Positions 1 through 8,600 of a DNA stretch of 64,000 nucleotides are shown in pieces. The notes beneath the pieces were generated by a model. The model was not told where the DNA came from, did no database searches, and worked only from the letters and a program-made list of their open reading frames with translations. Within the stretch, counting starts at the first letter, position 1, and each line of letters opens with the position of its first letter. The position numbers were made by a program, and so were the translations under genes. The stretch comes from Aequorivita antarctica (lineage in GTDB: Bacteria; Bacteroidota; Bacteroidia; Flavobacteriales; Flavobacteriaceae): NCBI RefSeq assembly GCF_007997155.1, contig NZ_VORT01000004.1, positions 186,001 through 250,000 of the forward strand, in the 5' to 3' direction.

Positions 1-14
1 AAATTGACAAGAAT

Positions 15-677
15 ATGAAATTTACCGACAAAAAAAATCCAGAAACCATATTGACTGAACTTGAAAATTTTCATCCTCAATTTATTCAAAGCTCTCAACG
101 AATTATGGAAGCAGGAAACTCTAAACTTTTTACTCTTGATTTTTTGGCATTGTCTGTTAACAATAGAGCAATTTCTTTAATAAATAGCTACGTCACATTA
201 GTCAAATCTAAAAACTATTTGACAGCAGTTTCTCTTATTAGACTTCAACTTGATAATGCACTAAGATTTTTTGCTTCAACTCTTGTGGAAAATTCAAATG
301 AATTTGCTATGCACTTTATTGACGGAAAACCAATTAAAGATTACGAGGATATAAATGGTAAAAAATTAAGTGATAATTATTTAGCAAAAAAGTTAGATGT
401 CTATTTTAATGGAACTCAAAAATTGTATAATGACACTTGTGGCTACATACATTTAAGCGATAAGCATTTCTTCCCGACAGTTTCAAAAAAGAAAAGAGAA
501 GATTTAAAATTTGGAATACAAATAGGAAGTTCAGATAATTTTAGAATGGATGATAAATTTAAATTTACAAATACAATGCTAGAAGTTTCAAAACTTGTTT
601 TAATAGTAGTCGAACAATGGAAGCACGAAAAAATTAAGTTAAGTGAAATTCACGACAAACAAAATGTACTAAAATGA
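15..677 (+). CDS. Hypothetical protein, 220 aa, function unknown
   Basis: I do not recognise this family. The protein is soluble-looking with no signal peptide or membrane segment. It has a helical N-terminal half, with an AVSLIRLQLDNALRF stretch near residues 72-86, and a CGYIHLSDKHFF motif around residues 141-152. The combination of a helical half, an R-x-Q-x-D helix and a later GYIHLSD motif resembles uncharacterised proteins found on genomic islands, but no catalytic motif can be named. The gene is AT-rich and lies at the window edge on the strand opposite to the next three genes. Its position inside the element that ends at tRNA-Ser suggests mobile-element cargo, possibly defence or stress related. 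That role is inferred from context only. Confidence 0.7.
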   Translation: MKFTDKKNPETILTELENFHPQFIQSSQRIMEAGNSKLFTLDFLALSVNNRAISLINSYVTLVKSKNYLTAVSLIRLQLDNALRFFASTLVENSNEFAMHFIDGKPIKDYEDINGKKLSDNYLAKKLDVYFNGTQKLYNDTCGYIHLSDKHFFPTVSKKKREDLKFGIQIGSSDNFRMDDKFKFTNTMLEVSKLVLIVVEQWKHEKIKLSEIHDKQNVLK

Positions 678-720
678 AAAAATAACCTAAAGAAAAACAA
701 AAAGAAATTTTTAAGAAACA

Positions 721-790
721 ATACAAAATTGCCCCTTTCTGGCGCGGGCGTCTCACCAGTGCCTTCCGCGCTGTCTCGTCCAATATAAGG
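721..790. repeat. GC-rich structured patch in the element
   Basis: About 60 bp of markedly GC-rich sequence interrupts very AT-rich DNA between the convergent ends of the first two genes. It contains inverted arms GCGCGG (742-747) and CCGCGC (766-771), and a second nested pairing CTGG/CCAG. It holds no coding sequence and has no T-run, so it is not an ordinary terminator. It looks like a dispersed palindromic repeat or the trace of an insertion. Confidence 0.4.
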
Positions 791-845
791 TTGTATTATA
801 GCCTATCCAAAACCTAGGATCGCATAAATAGCTCAATAGTGCCGA

Positions 846-2519
846 TTACTTATCATTGCCAATAATCGCAAGAAGTATTTGGCCTTTGAGGGTTAGTATG
901 TATTGTTGGTCTTGGTGGGTAGGGGTGTTAGGGATAGTCATTGTTATCCATCCTAACTTTAATAGTGGGTCTAAATATTTTGCTCTATTGGTACTGTGGT
1001 TTGAGAGTCCTAGCTTCTCCATTAATTCCACCCTTTTAATAGGCCGTTGTACAGCTTTAAGTGTAGCAATGACTTTTTCGTGAACTTCAGTATTAACTAC
1101 AGCAAGAGCTTGGTCATTAGCTTGGTCACTAAGTTGGGATATTTGTATTGTTATATCTTGTGGTATACTATTATCATTAGGTTTAGCTTGGTCATTAGCT
1201 TGGTCATTAAGTTGATCTATAAAGTGACTAAGCTCACTAATATTATTAAAAGAAATCTTTGTATTACTAGTTACAAACAATGGATTAATGTGTAGCACTG
1301 TGAGGAAATAAGTACTTTGTTCATCCGTTTCAAATATAGGCTCAGGAGAACCATTTAACTGCATTGCGTTACGAATGGTAGGAAAACCTGTTCCTCTTCC
1401 TTCTGTGAGATGAAGTTCCTTTAAAAAGTCGCCGATACGCCTATTGCGATAATCTCTAGCCACTATATTTTTATTCTCCTTAAGAATCTGTGCGTTCACT
1501 GGAGGCACTGGTCCAGGAAAGCTAAGTATTTCAATTCTATCAACATGGACTTGGATTTCTATGGGTTTGGCGAGCTCGTAGCCTTTATGGTAAATAGCAT
1601 TTGCCAATGCTTCCTCTATTGCATCAAAAGGATAATTATAGACTCTTTGTGCTTCTGCTTTCCCTTTAATCTTTGTAACAGATTCTTTTATAACATAGGT
1701 ATTTAAATAGGCCAAAGCATTCGTTAATTGTCTATTTAAAGAGCCTTTAAAATACTTTTCTTGAAATTGCTTTCCATCTTCATCTTCTCTTATTACAAGT
1801 TCGATCCAAGAACGATTCATAAAGTTCTCTGGATTTTTTGAAAAAAACAATAGACCGACATTAGTAGGCCTTAAGAATTCCTCAGGACCTTTAGCTATTT
1901 GCATGCGTAAGCATAATTCACTAAAGGATAATGAAGTAGATTCGTTGAACAGCTCACTTCCTATTTCATTTAAATAGGCTTGGATGAGACCCAAGTTTAA
2001 ATCTGTAAGTTTAGCTGTATGATGGATGCGGTCATCAAAAGGAATACGGGCAGTGAGCTCCTGCAATTGTCTTAATTGGTCACCTTTGGCAATGATACTA
2101 TTTGAAGTTTGACGAACGTAGTAATGTCTTTGTGCACCTTTTCCCTGCGTACTAGGCGCTGTATAGGGTCTATTGTCACCCGCTGGGCACCAAATAACTA
2201 AAATATGTTTTTCTTGAAATTTATAAGGCTGTACAAGCGGAAAATAATTGGGCTGAAGTTGATGGGCCAATTGTACTATTTCCTTTTGAATTTTATCTAG
2301 GCTAGCTATGGATAATCCTTGTGGGGGTAAAACTGCTATTCCATCCTTTTCCTCAACTCCAACAATAATATAGCCTCCACCCCAATTATGAAGGTCATTT
2401 GCAAAGGCGCAAATGGTATGGACTATTTCTTCCGGATTCCATCCTTTTTTAAATTCCAATCGCTCCCATTCAATAGAATGCCCATGGAGAAGTACATCTA
2501 GATTAATTGGTAATGCCAT
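846..2519 (-). CDS. AlbA/Schlafen-type ATP-binding regulator
   Basis: A 557-aa protein of the family annotated as ATP-binding protein, RecG-like or Schlafen AlbA_2 domain. An AlbA_2 domain occupies roughly residues 10-155; WERLEFKKG, NWGGGYIIVGVEE and YYVRQTSNS are visible. A GHKL-type ATPase domain (HATPase_c_4) follows at about 285-400, with EEALANAIYHKGYE, EILSFPGPVPP and EGRGTGFPTI. A linker with two QL-x-DQANDQA repeats leads to a C-terminal winged-helix-like segment. Such proteins are usually thought to be nucleic-acid-binding regulators, often on mobile islands; the substrate is unknown. An upstream ATG at 2570 is open, but it lies inside the likely promoter box at 2568-2575, so the start at 2519 (MALPINLD) is preferred. 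It lies in the tRNA-Ser element. Confidence 0.85.
   Translation of the reverse strand: MALPINLDVLLHGHSIEWERLEFKKGWNPEEIVHTICAFANDLHNWGGGYIIVGVEEKDGIAVLPPQGLSIASLDKIQKEIVQLAHQLQPNYFPLVQPYKFQEKHILVIWCPAGDNRPYTAPSTQGKGAQRHYYVRQTSNSIIAKGDQLRQLQELTARIPFDDRIHHTAKLTDLNLGLIQAYLNEIGSELFNESTSLSFSELCLRMQIAKGPEEFLRPTNVGLLFFSKNPENFMNRSWIELVIREDEDGKQFQEKYFKGSLNRQLTNALAYLNTYVIKESVTKIKGKAEAQRVYNYPFDAIEEALANAIYHKGYELAKPIEIQVHVDRIEILSFPGPVPPVNAQILKENKNIVARDYRNRRIGDFLKELHLTEGRGTGFPTIRNAMQLNGSPEPIFETDEQSTYFLTVLHINPLFVTSNTKISFNNISELSHFIDQLNDQANDQAKPNDNSIPQDITIQISQLSDQANDQALAVVNTEVHEKVIATLKAVQRPIKRVELMEKLGLSNHSTNRAKYLDPLLKLGWITMTIPNTPTHQDQQYILTLKGQILLAIIGNDK
1107..1214. repeat. Two 30-bp direct repeats inside a CDS
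   Basis: Two copies at 1107-1136 and 1185-1214 differ at one base and are 48 bp apart. Each is itself made of two AGCTTGGTCA-type units. They encode QL-x-DQANDQA in the linker of the AlbA-type protein. In-frame repeats of this kind can expand or contract by slippage or recombination. Confidence 0.85.
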
Positions 2520-2567
2520 AACGCTAGTATTTTGAATAGATAAAAATAGTCCAATTATGAACCGAAA

Positions 2568-2575
2568 CAAATATA
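2568..2575 (-). promoter_or_regulatory. Promoter -7 box TATATTTG for the AlbA-type gene
   Basis: On the minus strand this reads TATATTTG, a match to the Bacteroidota TAnnTTTG box. It lies 48 nt before the ATG at 2519 and overlaps the ATG at 2570, which argues for the shorter protein. No clear -33 TTG is seen. Confidence 0.45.
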
Positions 2576-2709
2576 GATAAACTAGTTCTAGAGAAGTTCA
2601 TTTGAAATTTTTTTCCAGTACTAAAAAAAATATGAAACATCTAAATTTTAAATTTTAGGAAACCTGAAATTATTATATTTGAAATTCTCCCCAGTTAAAA
2701 TGCACGCTG

Positions 2710-2725
2710 TTACGGTTTTCCGTAA
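2710..2725. other. Small palindrome TTACGG-tttt-CCGTAA
   Basis: A perfect 6-bp stem with a 4-nt loop in the spacer between the AlbA-type gene and the membrane-protein gene. It could be an operator half-site pair or a small RNA hairpin. It has no T-run, so a terminator role is unlikely. Confidence 0.35.
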
Positions 2726-2780
2726 TTGGTGGGTTTGAGTTTGATTTATATTCTGAGGAAACTTGAGTGCATAGTACGAA

Positions 2781-3482
2781 TTAAAGGTTAGAATGCGCGA
2801 CATTGGCTCTTATAGGGTTTAAATAATCCTCCGATTCATAATCCTCAATGAGTTCATCTGCCTTATTGAGTTCATTCTTTAGTTCATAAACCTCTTGCAT
2901 CATCGCACCATCTTTTTCGTTATCAGGGTAAACAGCATGCTCGGGATGTAGTGAAATTATTTCTTTGACTGGTTTTGGTTTTTCGAGAATATTTACATCG
3001 AATGGAGGTTTTGGGGCTGTAAAGGAAAAATAAAGCGTGATTATTATGGATGCAAAAGCCAAAAAAGCGGAAATGCCCAATGACCAATAGGCAATTTTGA
3101 TAGCTTGGGTTGAAGAATGTTGAGCCTTTTGAGCCTGTTCTCTTGATTCCTTCAGTTCTAAATAATCGAGATAATGTTTTACGGTTTTGCCCTTTAAAAA
3201 GTAAGTTTTATTCGAAAAATCCCTATAGGCTTGTAAATTTTCTTTATCTGGAAGATCCTTTATTAATACATTATAATATCTTTTCATTACTACAGACCCT
3301 TGAATAGGCATTAAGGGGGCATCAAAATTTTCAATAAACCATTTTATAAAAGTATATTCTCTTCGACCTTCTATGGGGGCTAATGTTTTTGACTGTAATA
3401 ACTTTTTTAATTCTTTATAAGTAATACCTTCATTGTGGGAATAACCTATCTCCATTGCCTGAATGTAGATATTTGTTTCCAT
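2781..3482 (-). CDS. Hypothetical single-span membrane protein, 233 aa
   Basis: I do not recognise this family. Residues 1-120 are polar and probably cytoplasmic. They include a segment starting near SHNEGITYKELKKLLQ that looks like a small winged-helix or helical fold. One hydrophobic segment lies at about residues 129-153 (AYWSLGISAFLAFASIIITL), followed by a charged, proline-rich tail. The C-terminal part contains an acidic stretch. The gene is codirectional with the AlbA-type gene and the recombinase, and lies in the same mobile region. A sensor or anchor role is possible but nothing in the sequence proves one. Confidence 0.65.
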   Translation of the reverse strand: METNIYIQAMEIGYSHNEGITYKELKKLLQSKTLAPIEGRREYTFIKWFIENFDAPLMPIQGSVVMKRYYNVLIKDLPDKENLQAYRDFSNKTYFLKGKTVKHYLDYLELKESREQAQKAQHSSTQAIKIAYWSLGISAFLAFASIIITLYFSFTAPKPPFDVNILEKPKPVKEIISLHPEHAVYPDNEKDGAMMQEVYELKNELNKADELIEDYESEDYLNPIRANVAHSNL

Positions 3483-3613
3483 CTCAAATTTATTTAGCTA
3501 GTCTAAAATAATCAAAATTTAGGAGAGCGTTGTTTGATTACATTCCTATAAATCTCTACCCCCTGAATATCCTTATGAGGCAATTCGGCATATCCTTTTC
3601 AACGCAATTAGCC

Positions 3614-3686
3614 TCCGTAATTAAACTCTCTTGAAGCTATATGCTAACGCGAAGTTATTTATCGAAGAAGAGAGTTTAATTACGGA
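3614..3686. repeat. Perfect 19-bp inverted repeat in a 338-bp spacer
   Basis: Arms 3614-3632 (TCCGTAATTAAACTCTCTT) and 3668-3686 are exact reverse complements around a 35-nt centre that itself contains TAACgcgaaGTTA. The spacer 3483-3820 has no gene that I can support. The structure has no T-run and could be an element-borne regulatory or recombination site. Confidence 0.8.
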
Positions 3687-3820
3687 AGGTATTGATAAAA
3701 AGACAAAAAAAAATGTCGCTAGTGTAAATTGTGCGTTTTTCTCAATGAAAAGTCAGATATGGATACCAAATTGATTACAACAATCTTTTTATAAAATATA
3801 TGGTTCTCCACGATATTGAA

Positions 3821-5044
3821 CTATGTGAAAGCATTAGACAGTTTATCCTTTAACACCAACATATCATCACTAACTTTTCTATCAAGAATTTTTGCGTAAT
3901 GTTGCGTAGTCTTGAGAGACTTATGTCCTAGCATTTTACTCACCGATTCAATAGGAACTCCATTAGAAAGTGTAACCGTGGTGGCAAATGTATGTCGCGC
4001 CAAATGAAAGGTTAGATTTTTATTGATTTTACACAAATCTGCAATTTCTTTTAAGTAAGCATTCATCTTTTGATTACTTAACACTGGCAATAGAAGATGA
4101 TCTTTTTGAAGTTCTGAATTTTCAGCGTATTTTTCTAATATAGCCTCAGCCGTTGGGAGAATTGGAATATTACTTCGTGTATCAGTTTTAGAGCGGTTTA
4201 TTTTTATCCATTTACCTCCGTCAATTCCAATTACGACATTATTTGCAGAAAGCTTTTTTACATCTGAATAGGCTAGGCCTGTAAAACAACAAAAAATAAA
4301 AATATCCTTAACCTGATCCAACCTTTCTGTATGCAGATCCTTTTCGACCATTGTCTGAATTTCTCCCACGGTAAGAAATTCTCTATCAACTATTTTTAGC
4401 CTCGGCTTCCAATTAGTAAAAGGATCTTTAGTGATCCAATCGTTAGCATATGCAATACGGATTATTTTTTTAAAATTAGTAATGTATTTTATTGCCGTAT
4501 TATGTGCACAATTTCGCGTTGTTTTGAGATAATACTCCAAGCCTGATATAAACTTGTGGTCAACGTCGCTAACTGGAATGTCCTTGACATTATATTCCAT
4601 TAAGATATAATCTTTAACGTGCTTTCTGGCGGTTTTATATCGCTCTGCGGTACCCGCAGCAAAATCCTTACCGATTAGGTTATCTACTTTATCATTATGT
4701 TCTTGAAAGATTTCCAATAGCATTTTGTGATTTTTATTTTTTCCCAAATAAGTGTATTTAATTTTATCTGCAGTAACCAAAACTTCGTTGTTAGATAATT
4801 GCTCCTGAATCTTATTGATTCTGGCTCGTATTGAAGTCATATATCTATTTAACTCACGCGCTTCGGTTAAAGTACCTCTAATTTTACCTGCACCAGGATT
4901 CCATTTGGTTAATAATACTTTGCGTTTGATACTAAATTCACTTCGTTTTGTATCGACGGTGATTCGTGCGTATAGCGGAGCGTATCCGTTTTTATCTACA
5001 GCGCTTCCTTTAGGGTAGAATAGGATGGAAAATGTTGATTGCAT
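3821..5044 (-). CDS. Tyrosine recombinase (integrase) of Bacteroidota type
   Basis: A 407-aa site-specific recombinase that would insert and excise the element at the adjacent tRNA gene. The N-terminal arm-binding domain (residues 5-95) is followed by a SAM-like core-binding domain (about 105-205) and a catalytic domain (about 220-390). Visible catalytic residues are H347 and R350 in HLARHTFAT, H374 in LGHKSLKTT, and the nucleophile Y383 in QHYAKILD. The usual first arginine of the family is replaced: the motif reads FTGLAYSDV, with Ala258. Loss of this arginine is also known in Bacteroidota conjugative-transposon integrases such as IntDOT. The length is normal and the frame intact, so it is probably functional. 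It is transcribed away from tRNA-Ser, with repeats between the two. Confidence 0.95.
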   Translation of the reverse strand: MQSTFSILFYPKGSAVDKNGYAPLYARITVDTKRSEFSIKRKVLLTKWNPGAGKIRGTLTEARELNRYMTSIRARINKIQEQLSNNEVLVTADKIKYTYLGKNKNHKMLLEIFQEHNDKVDNLIGKDFAAGTAERYKTARKHVKDYILMEYNVKDIPVSDVDHKFISGLEYYLKTTRNCAHNTAIKYITNFKKIIRIAYANDWITKDPFTNWKPRLKIVDREFLTVGEIQTMVEKDLHTERLDQVKDIFIFCCFTGLAYSDVKKLSANNVVIGIDGGKWIKINRSKTDTRSNIPILPTAEAILEKYAENSELQKDHLLLPVLSNQKMNAYLKEIADLCKINKNLTFHLARHTFATTVTLSNGVPIESVSKMLGHKSLKTTQHYAKILDRKVSDDMLVLKDKLSNAFT

Positions 5045-5045
5045 A

Positions 5046-5170
5046 GGTGCCTACTTTTTTTCTTTGAATAAAGATACAAAAAATAATAATTAAAAAGTCA
5101 GGTAAAGTATTGTGCAGTAGCATTTAACAAGGTTCGCGGTGCCTATTTTTAGGTTATAAAAACAGGCACC
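5046..5170. repeat. GGTGCCT repeats upstream of the integrase
   Basis: GGTGCCTA occurs at 5046-5053, directly before the integrase start, and again at 5138-5145. The second copy forms an inverted pair with 5158-5170: GGTGCCTATTTTT against AAAAACAGGCACC, 12 of 13 pairs. Repeats of this kind near an integrase gene and its att site are good candidates for integrase or excisionase arm sites. Confidence 0.6.
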
Positions 5171-5184
5171 TAATCAGACACTTT

Positions 5185-5217
5185 TTATTTGATATTGGAT
5201 GCTATTATTTGATATTG
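5185..5217. repeat. 13-bp direct repeats with 20-bp period
   Basis: TTATTTGATATTG occurs at 5185-5197 and again at 5205-5217, exactly 20 bp apart (about two helical turns). They lie between the integrase start and the tRNA-Ser 3' end. Two copies on the same helix face suggest cooperative binding of a recombination protein. This is an inference. Confidence 0.6.
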
Positions 5218-5229
5218 AAGAAAATAAAA

Positions 5230-5260
5230 AAACCCGCTAAACGTAGTGTTTAGCGGGTTT
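5230..5260 (-). terminator. Intrinsic terminator after tRNA-Ser
   Basis: A 13-bp perfect stem (5230-5242 with 5248-5260) around a 5-nt loop. On the minus strand it is followed by a run of T residues, so it would end the tRNA-Ser transcript. Confidence 0.85.
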
Positions 5261-5284
5261 TAGTGAGATTTGATAATCTCTAAG

Positions 5285-5369
5285 CGGAGAAAGAGGGATT
5301 CGAACCCCCGGAGGTGTGACCCTCAACAGTTTTCAAGACTGCCGCATTCGACCACTCTGCCATTTCTCC
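5285..5369 (-). tRNA. tRNA-Ser (UGA anticodon)
   Basis: An 85-nt class II tRNA. The acceptor arms GGAGAAA and TTTCTCC pair, with discriminator G. The D-arm region reads TGGCAGAGTGGTCGAA. The anticodon stem CAGT/ACTG holds the loop CTTGAAA, giving anticodon TGA. A variable arm and the T-arm GGGGGTTCGAATCCC follow. CCA is not encoded. Its 3' end faces the recombinase gene, which makes it the likely attachment site of the 1-5.3 kb element. A spurious reading frame covers this region and should be ignored. Confidence 0.97.
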
Positions 5370-5415
5370 AGTGGTATGCGTGCCTAAGTTTTCTAAAAAT
5401 CTTAGCGGGCCTTCG

Positions 5416-5449
5416 CCCGCCGAAGCAAATGATAGTTTGCGTAGGCGGG
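5416..5449. repeat. Palindromic GC-rich repeat in the tRNA-Ser leader
   Basis: Arms CCCGCC (5416-5421) and GCAAA (5425-5429) pair with TTTGC (5436-5440) and GGCGGG (5444-5449). Only the 3-nt segment between them is mismatched. It lies between the tRNA promoter and the mature tRNA, so it would fold in the precursor. It resembles a dispersed palindrome. Confidence 0.5.
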
Positions 5450-5451
5450 TG

Positions 5452-5459
5452 CAAATATA
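5452..5459 (-). promoter_or_regulatory. Promoter -7 box TATATTTG for tRNA-Ser
   Basis: A minus-strand match to TAnnTTTG, 82 nt before the 5' end of the tRNA. Transcription from here would include the palindromic leader. Confidence 0.5.
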
Positions 5460-5626
5460 AAAAGCTTTTTCAAATATTCCATTTCTTTTTTGATGTTTTT
5501 TCAATCAAATGCAAGCATTAGTAAATATGCTCAAAAGCCCTATAAAAATTAGAGCAAACTCATAGAATCAAACAATAGTTTTAACCATTATATTTTTAGT
5601 AACTTTAATTGCCCAACCAATTACTG

Positions 5627-8600
5627 ATGAAACGCTTAAACCTACTTTTTCTATTATTTCTCTCTGGTCTCGCTTTTTCACAAAATAATAAGCAGGTAGC
5701 TTTTCGTGAACTTACTGTGGCGCAAGGCTTATCCCAAAACAGTGTAGTGAACATTGCTCAAGATAGTACCGGATATATGTGGTTTGCTACTCAGGATGGT
5801 TTAAACAAATATGACGGACGTGATTTTACACACTATGATATTCAATTTGAAGATGTAACACGCCCAACATACAGTAAGCTGGGGAAAATTTACGTGGGTA
5901 AAACAGGCCAATTGTGGATTGTCTCCAACTCAGGAAAGTTGGAAAAATATAATCAAGAGGATAATAGTTTCAAACCCATTTTGAATATTGGCGCTATAAG
6001 TACGGTTATTCAAGATAAAGCCTTGGACTATTATTTGGGTACCTATGAAGAAGGTATTTATAAAATCATCAATCAGACCAATGACACTGTTCAGTTTTTA
6101 AATTCAGAAGATGTAAACCGCACGTTATACGACTTTCTAGAAACTAATAATAATTCCATTTTAGCTACCACGAACAATGGTTTCTTCGAAATTGAAAATG
6201 GCACTTATGAATTTAAAGAAATTCTTCAAGAAACAAACTTTAGTGCCATTTCACAAGCAAAAAATAATACCCTCTATCTGGGAAGCTTTGGTAAAGGTCT
6301 TTTTATAAAGAATCAAAATAACACCAATTTTTCCAGATTTAATGGCTTTGCATCGGTATCGTTGCCCGAAAATTTAATCATTCAGGACCTTTTGGTTGAT
6401 AGACGAAACCAACTTTGGGTTGCAACCTATGGTCAGGGTGTTTATTTGATAAATTTTGAAAAAGAAACTATTCAGCATTTTACCGAAAACAAAAACAATC
6501 CTTATGCTTTGCACTATAACGATGTGCTGTCCTTGTTTGAAGACAATACAGGAACCATTTGGTTGGGCACAGATGGTACGGGGCTGAGCTATTTTGATGA
6601 ATATCTGGTAAAGTTTAATGTGCTTACCAATGATCAGGTGCCGCTCAACGTAAATGTGGACGTTATTAGAGCGATTACAAAAGATTCTGAAAACAATATC
6701 TGGGTGGGAACCTCTGGAAAAGGATTGACGCGTTTTAATATTGACAAACAGGATTTTTATGCTTACACTACTCAAAATTCTAAGCTTTTGGGCGACAGAA
6801 TTATGAGCTTGCTTTTTGATGAAGGCCTGCTATGGATAGGGCACCAAACCCAAGGCCTGCAGCTAATGGATGCCAAAGGAAAAATCACTTCTTTTAGAGA
6901 AACTGCTTCCTTCACAATTTGGAAAATTTATAAAGATGAAAATGGCATACTCTGGCTTTGCACAAGAGATCACGGACTTATTCAATTTGATAAAAGACTT
7001 GGAATTATTCAACAATTCACAAACGAAAATTCAAATCTTACCACAAATAATATTAGAACTATTGAAGAGGGAAGAGATAACGAACTTTGGATTGGAACGG
7101 AAACCGACGGACTCTTTAAGTTTGACTTCAAAACTAAAACGATTGAAAAAGTGGTAAGTATAAATAGTAATGTGAAATCATTATACTTTAATGGCTCAGT
7201 TCTTTTAATAGGAACCAACGGAGAGGGCCTACAAATTTTTAACCCCACAGAAAAAACTGTTGAAAAATTCACAACCAAAGAAGGGTTGCCAAACAATGTT
7301 ATTTATGGAATTCTTCCTGATGAAAAGGGCTATCTATGGATGAGCAGTAACAAAGGAATTACGAAACTAAAAATTGAAAACAATACGATTTCTGAAATCA
7401 AAAATTACAGTAATTATGACGGACTTCAAGCCTATGAGTTCAATACTGGGGCTTATTATAAAGACAAGGAAGGAACCTTATATTTTGGAGGCTTGGAAGG
7501 CCTAAATTGGTTTAACCCCAGCCAGTTATTAACGAATCCAATAAAACCAAAAACTGTAATTTCGGGTTTTGAAGTATTTAATAAAGAGAGAGCTCTTATA
7601 GAAAATCAAAAACTAGAGTATAATGAAAACACCGTAACCTTTACATTTTCATCTTTACATTTTTCCCAACCCGAGCGCAATCAATACAAATATAAACTCA
7701 TAAATAACGATGACGATTGGATTGAAGCAGGAAACAACAACGAGGCACATTATACTAATTTACCTCCTAATGACTATGAATTTCAAGTCATTTCCAGCAA
7801 TTATGACGGTGTTTGGAATACAAACCCAGCAACCTATTCTTTTACAATTTTAAAACCTTGGTATGCTACCAATTTCGCAAAAGTGATGTATGCACTGTTG
7901 ATTCTTTTGCTTGCCTTCTACCTTTACCGATATTTAAAATGGCGCTGGCAAATAAAAAATCAATTGCGGTTGGAGCACGAAGAAACTGAGCGTCTTAAAA
8001 AACTGGATGAACTCAAGACCAAACTCTACACAAATATTTCGCATGAATTCCGGACTCCTTTAACGCTTATTTCAGGACCCATTGAGAGCCAACTAGCAAA
8101 ATCTAAAATTTCCAAAGACGATAAAAAAGAACTATCGCTGGTAAAACAAAATGCAGATAGATTGCTCAGTTTGGTCGATCAAATGCTCGATTTGTCTATG
8201 ATAGATTCTGGGCAACGGAAATTAACGATAATACAAGGGGATCTTTCAATATTGTTCAAACAACTTATAAGTGCATTTCAATATAAGGCAGCTGAAAAAA
8301 AAATAACAATTACCAGCAAAATCTACGATTTAAAAAGTGTTTGGTTTGATAAGGATATTGTAGAGAAAGTGACATCAAATCTTCTGTCAAATGCCATAAA
8401 ATATGCACCGCGCAATAGCAAAATTGTTTTTGAGGCCAGCAGGCAAGAAGAAATATTGGTCTTGTCCATTATAAACAAAACGGAGCATGTTGGGAAGAAA
8501 GATTTAAGTAAATTATTTCAACGTTTTTATCAAGACAATAAACTTTCTGAGGGCGTGGGTGTTGGCCTAGCATTGGTCAGGGAGTTGGTAACACTGGCAA

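Noticed and set aside
5270-5521. Protein-coding frames over the tRNA-Ser locus on both strands
   Set aside because: They cover a well-folded tRNA gene and its palindromic leader and have no family resemblance or promoter.
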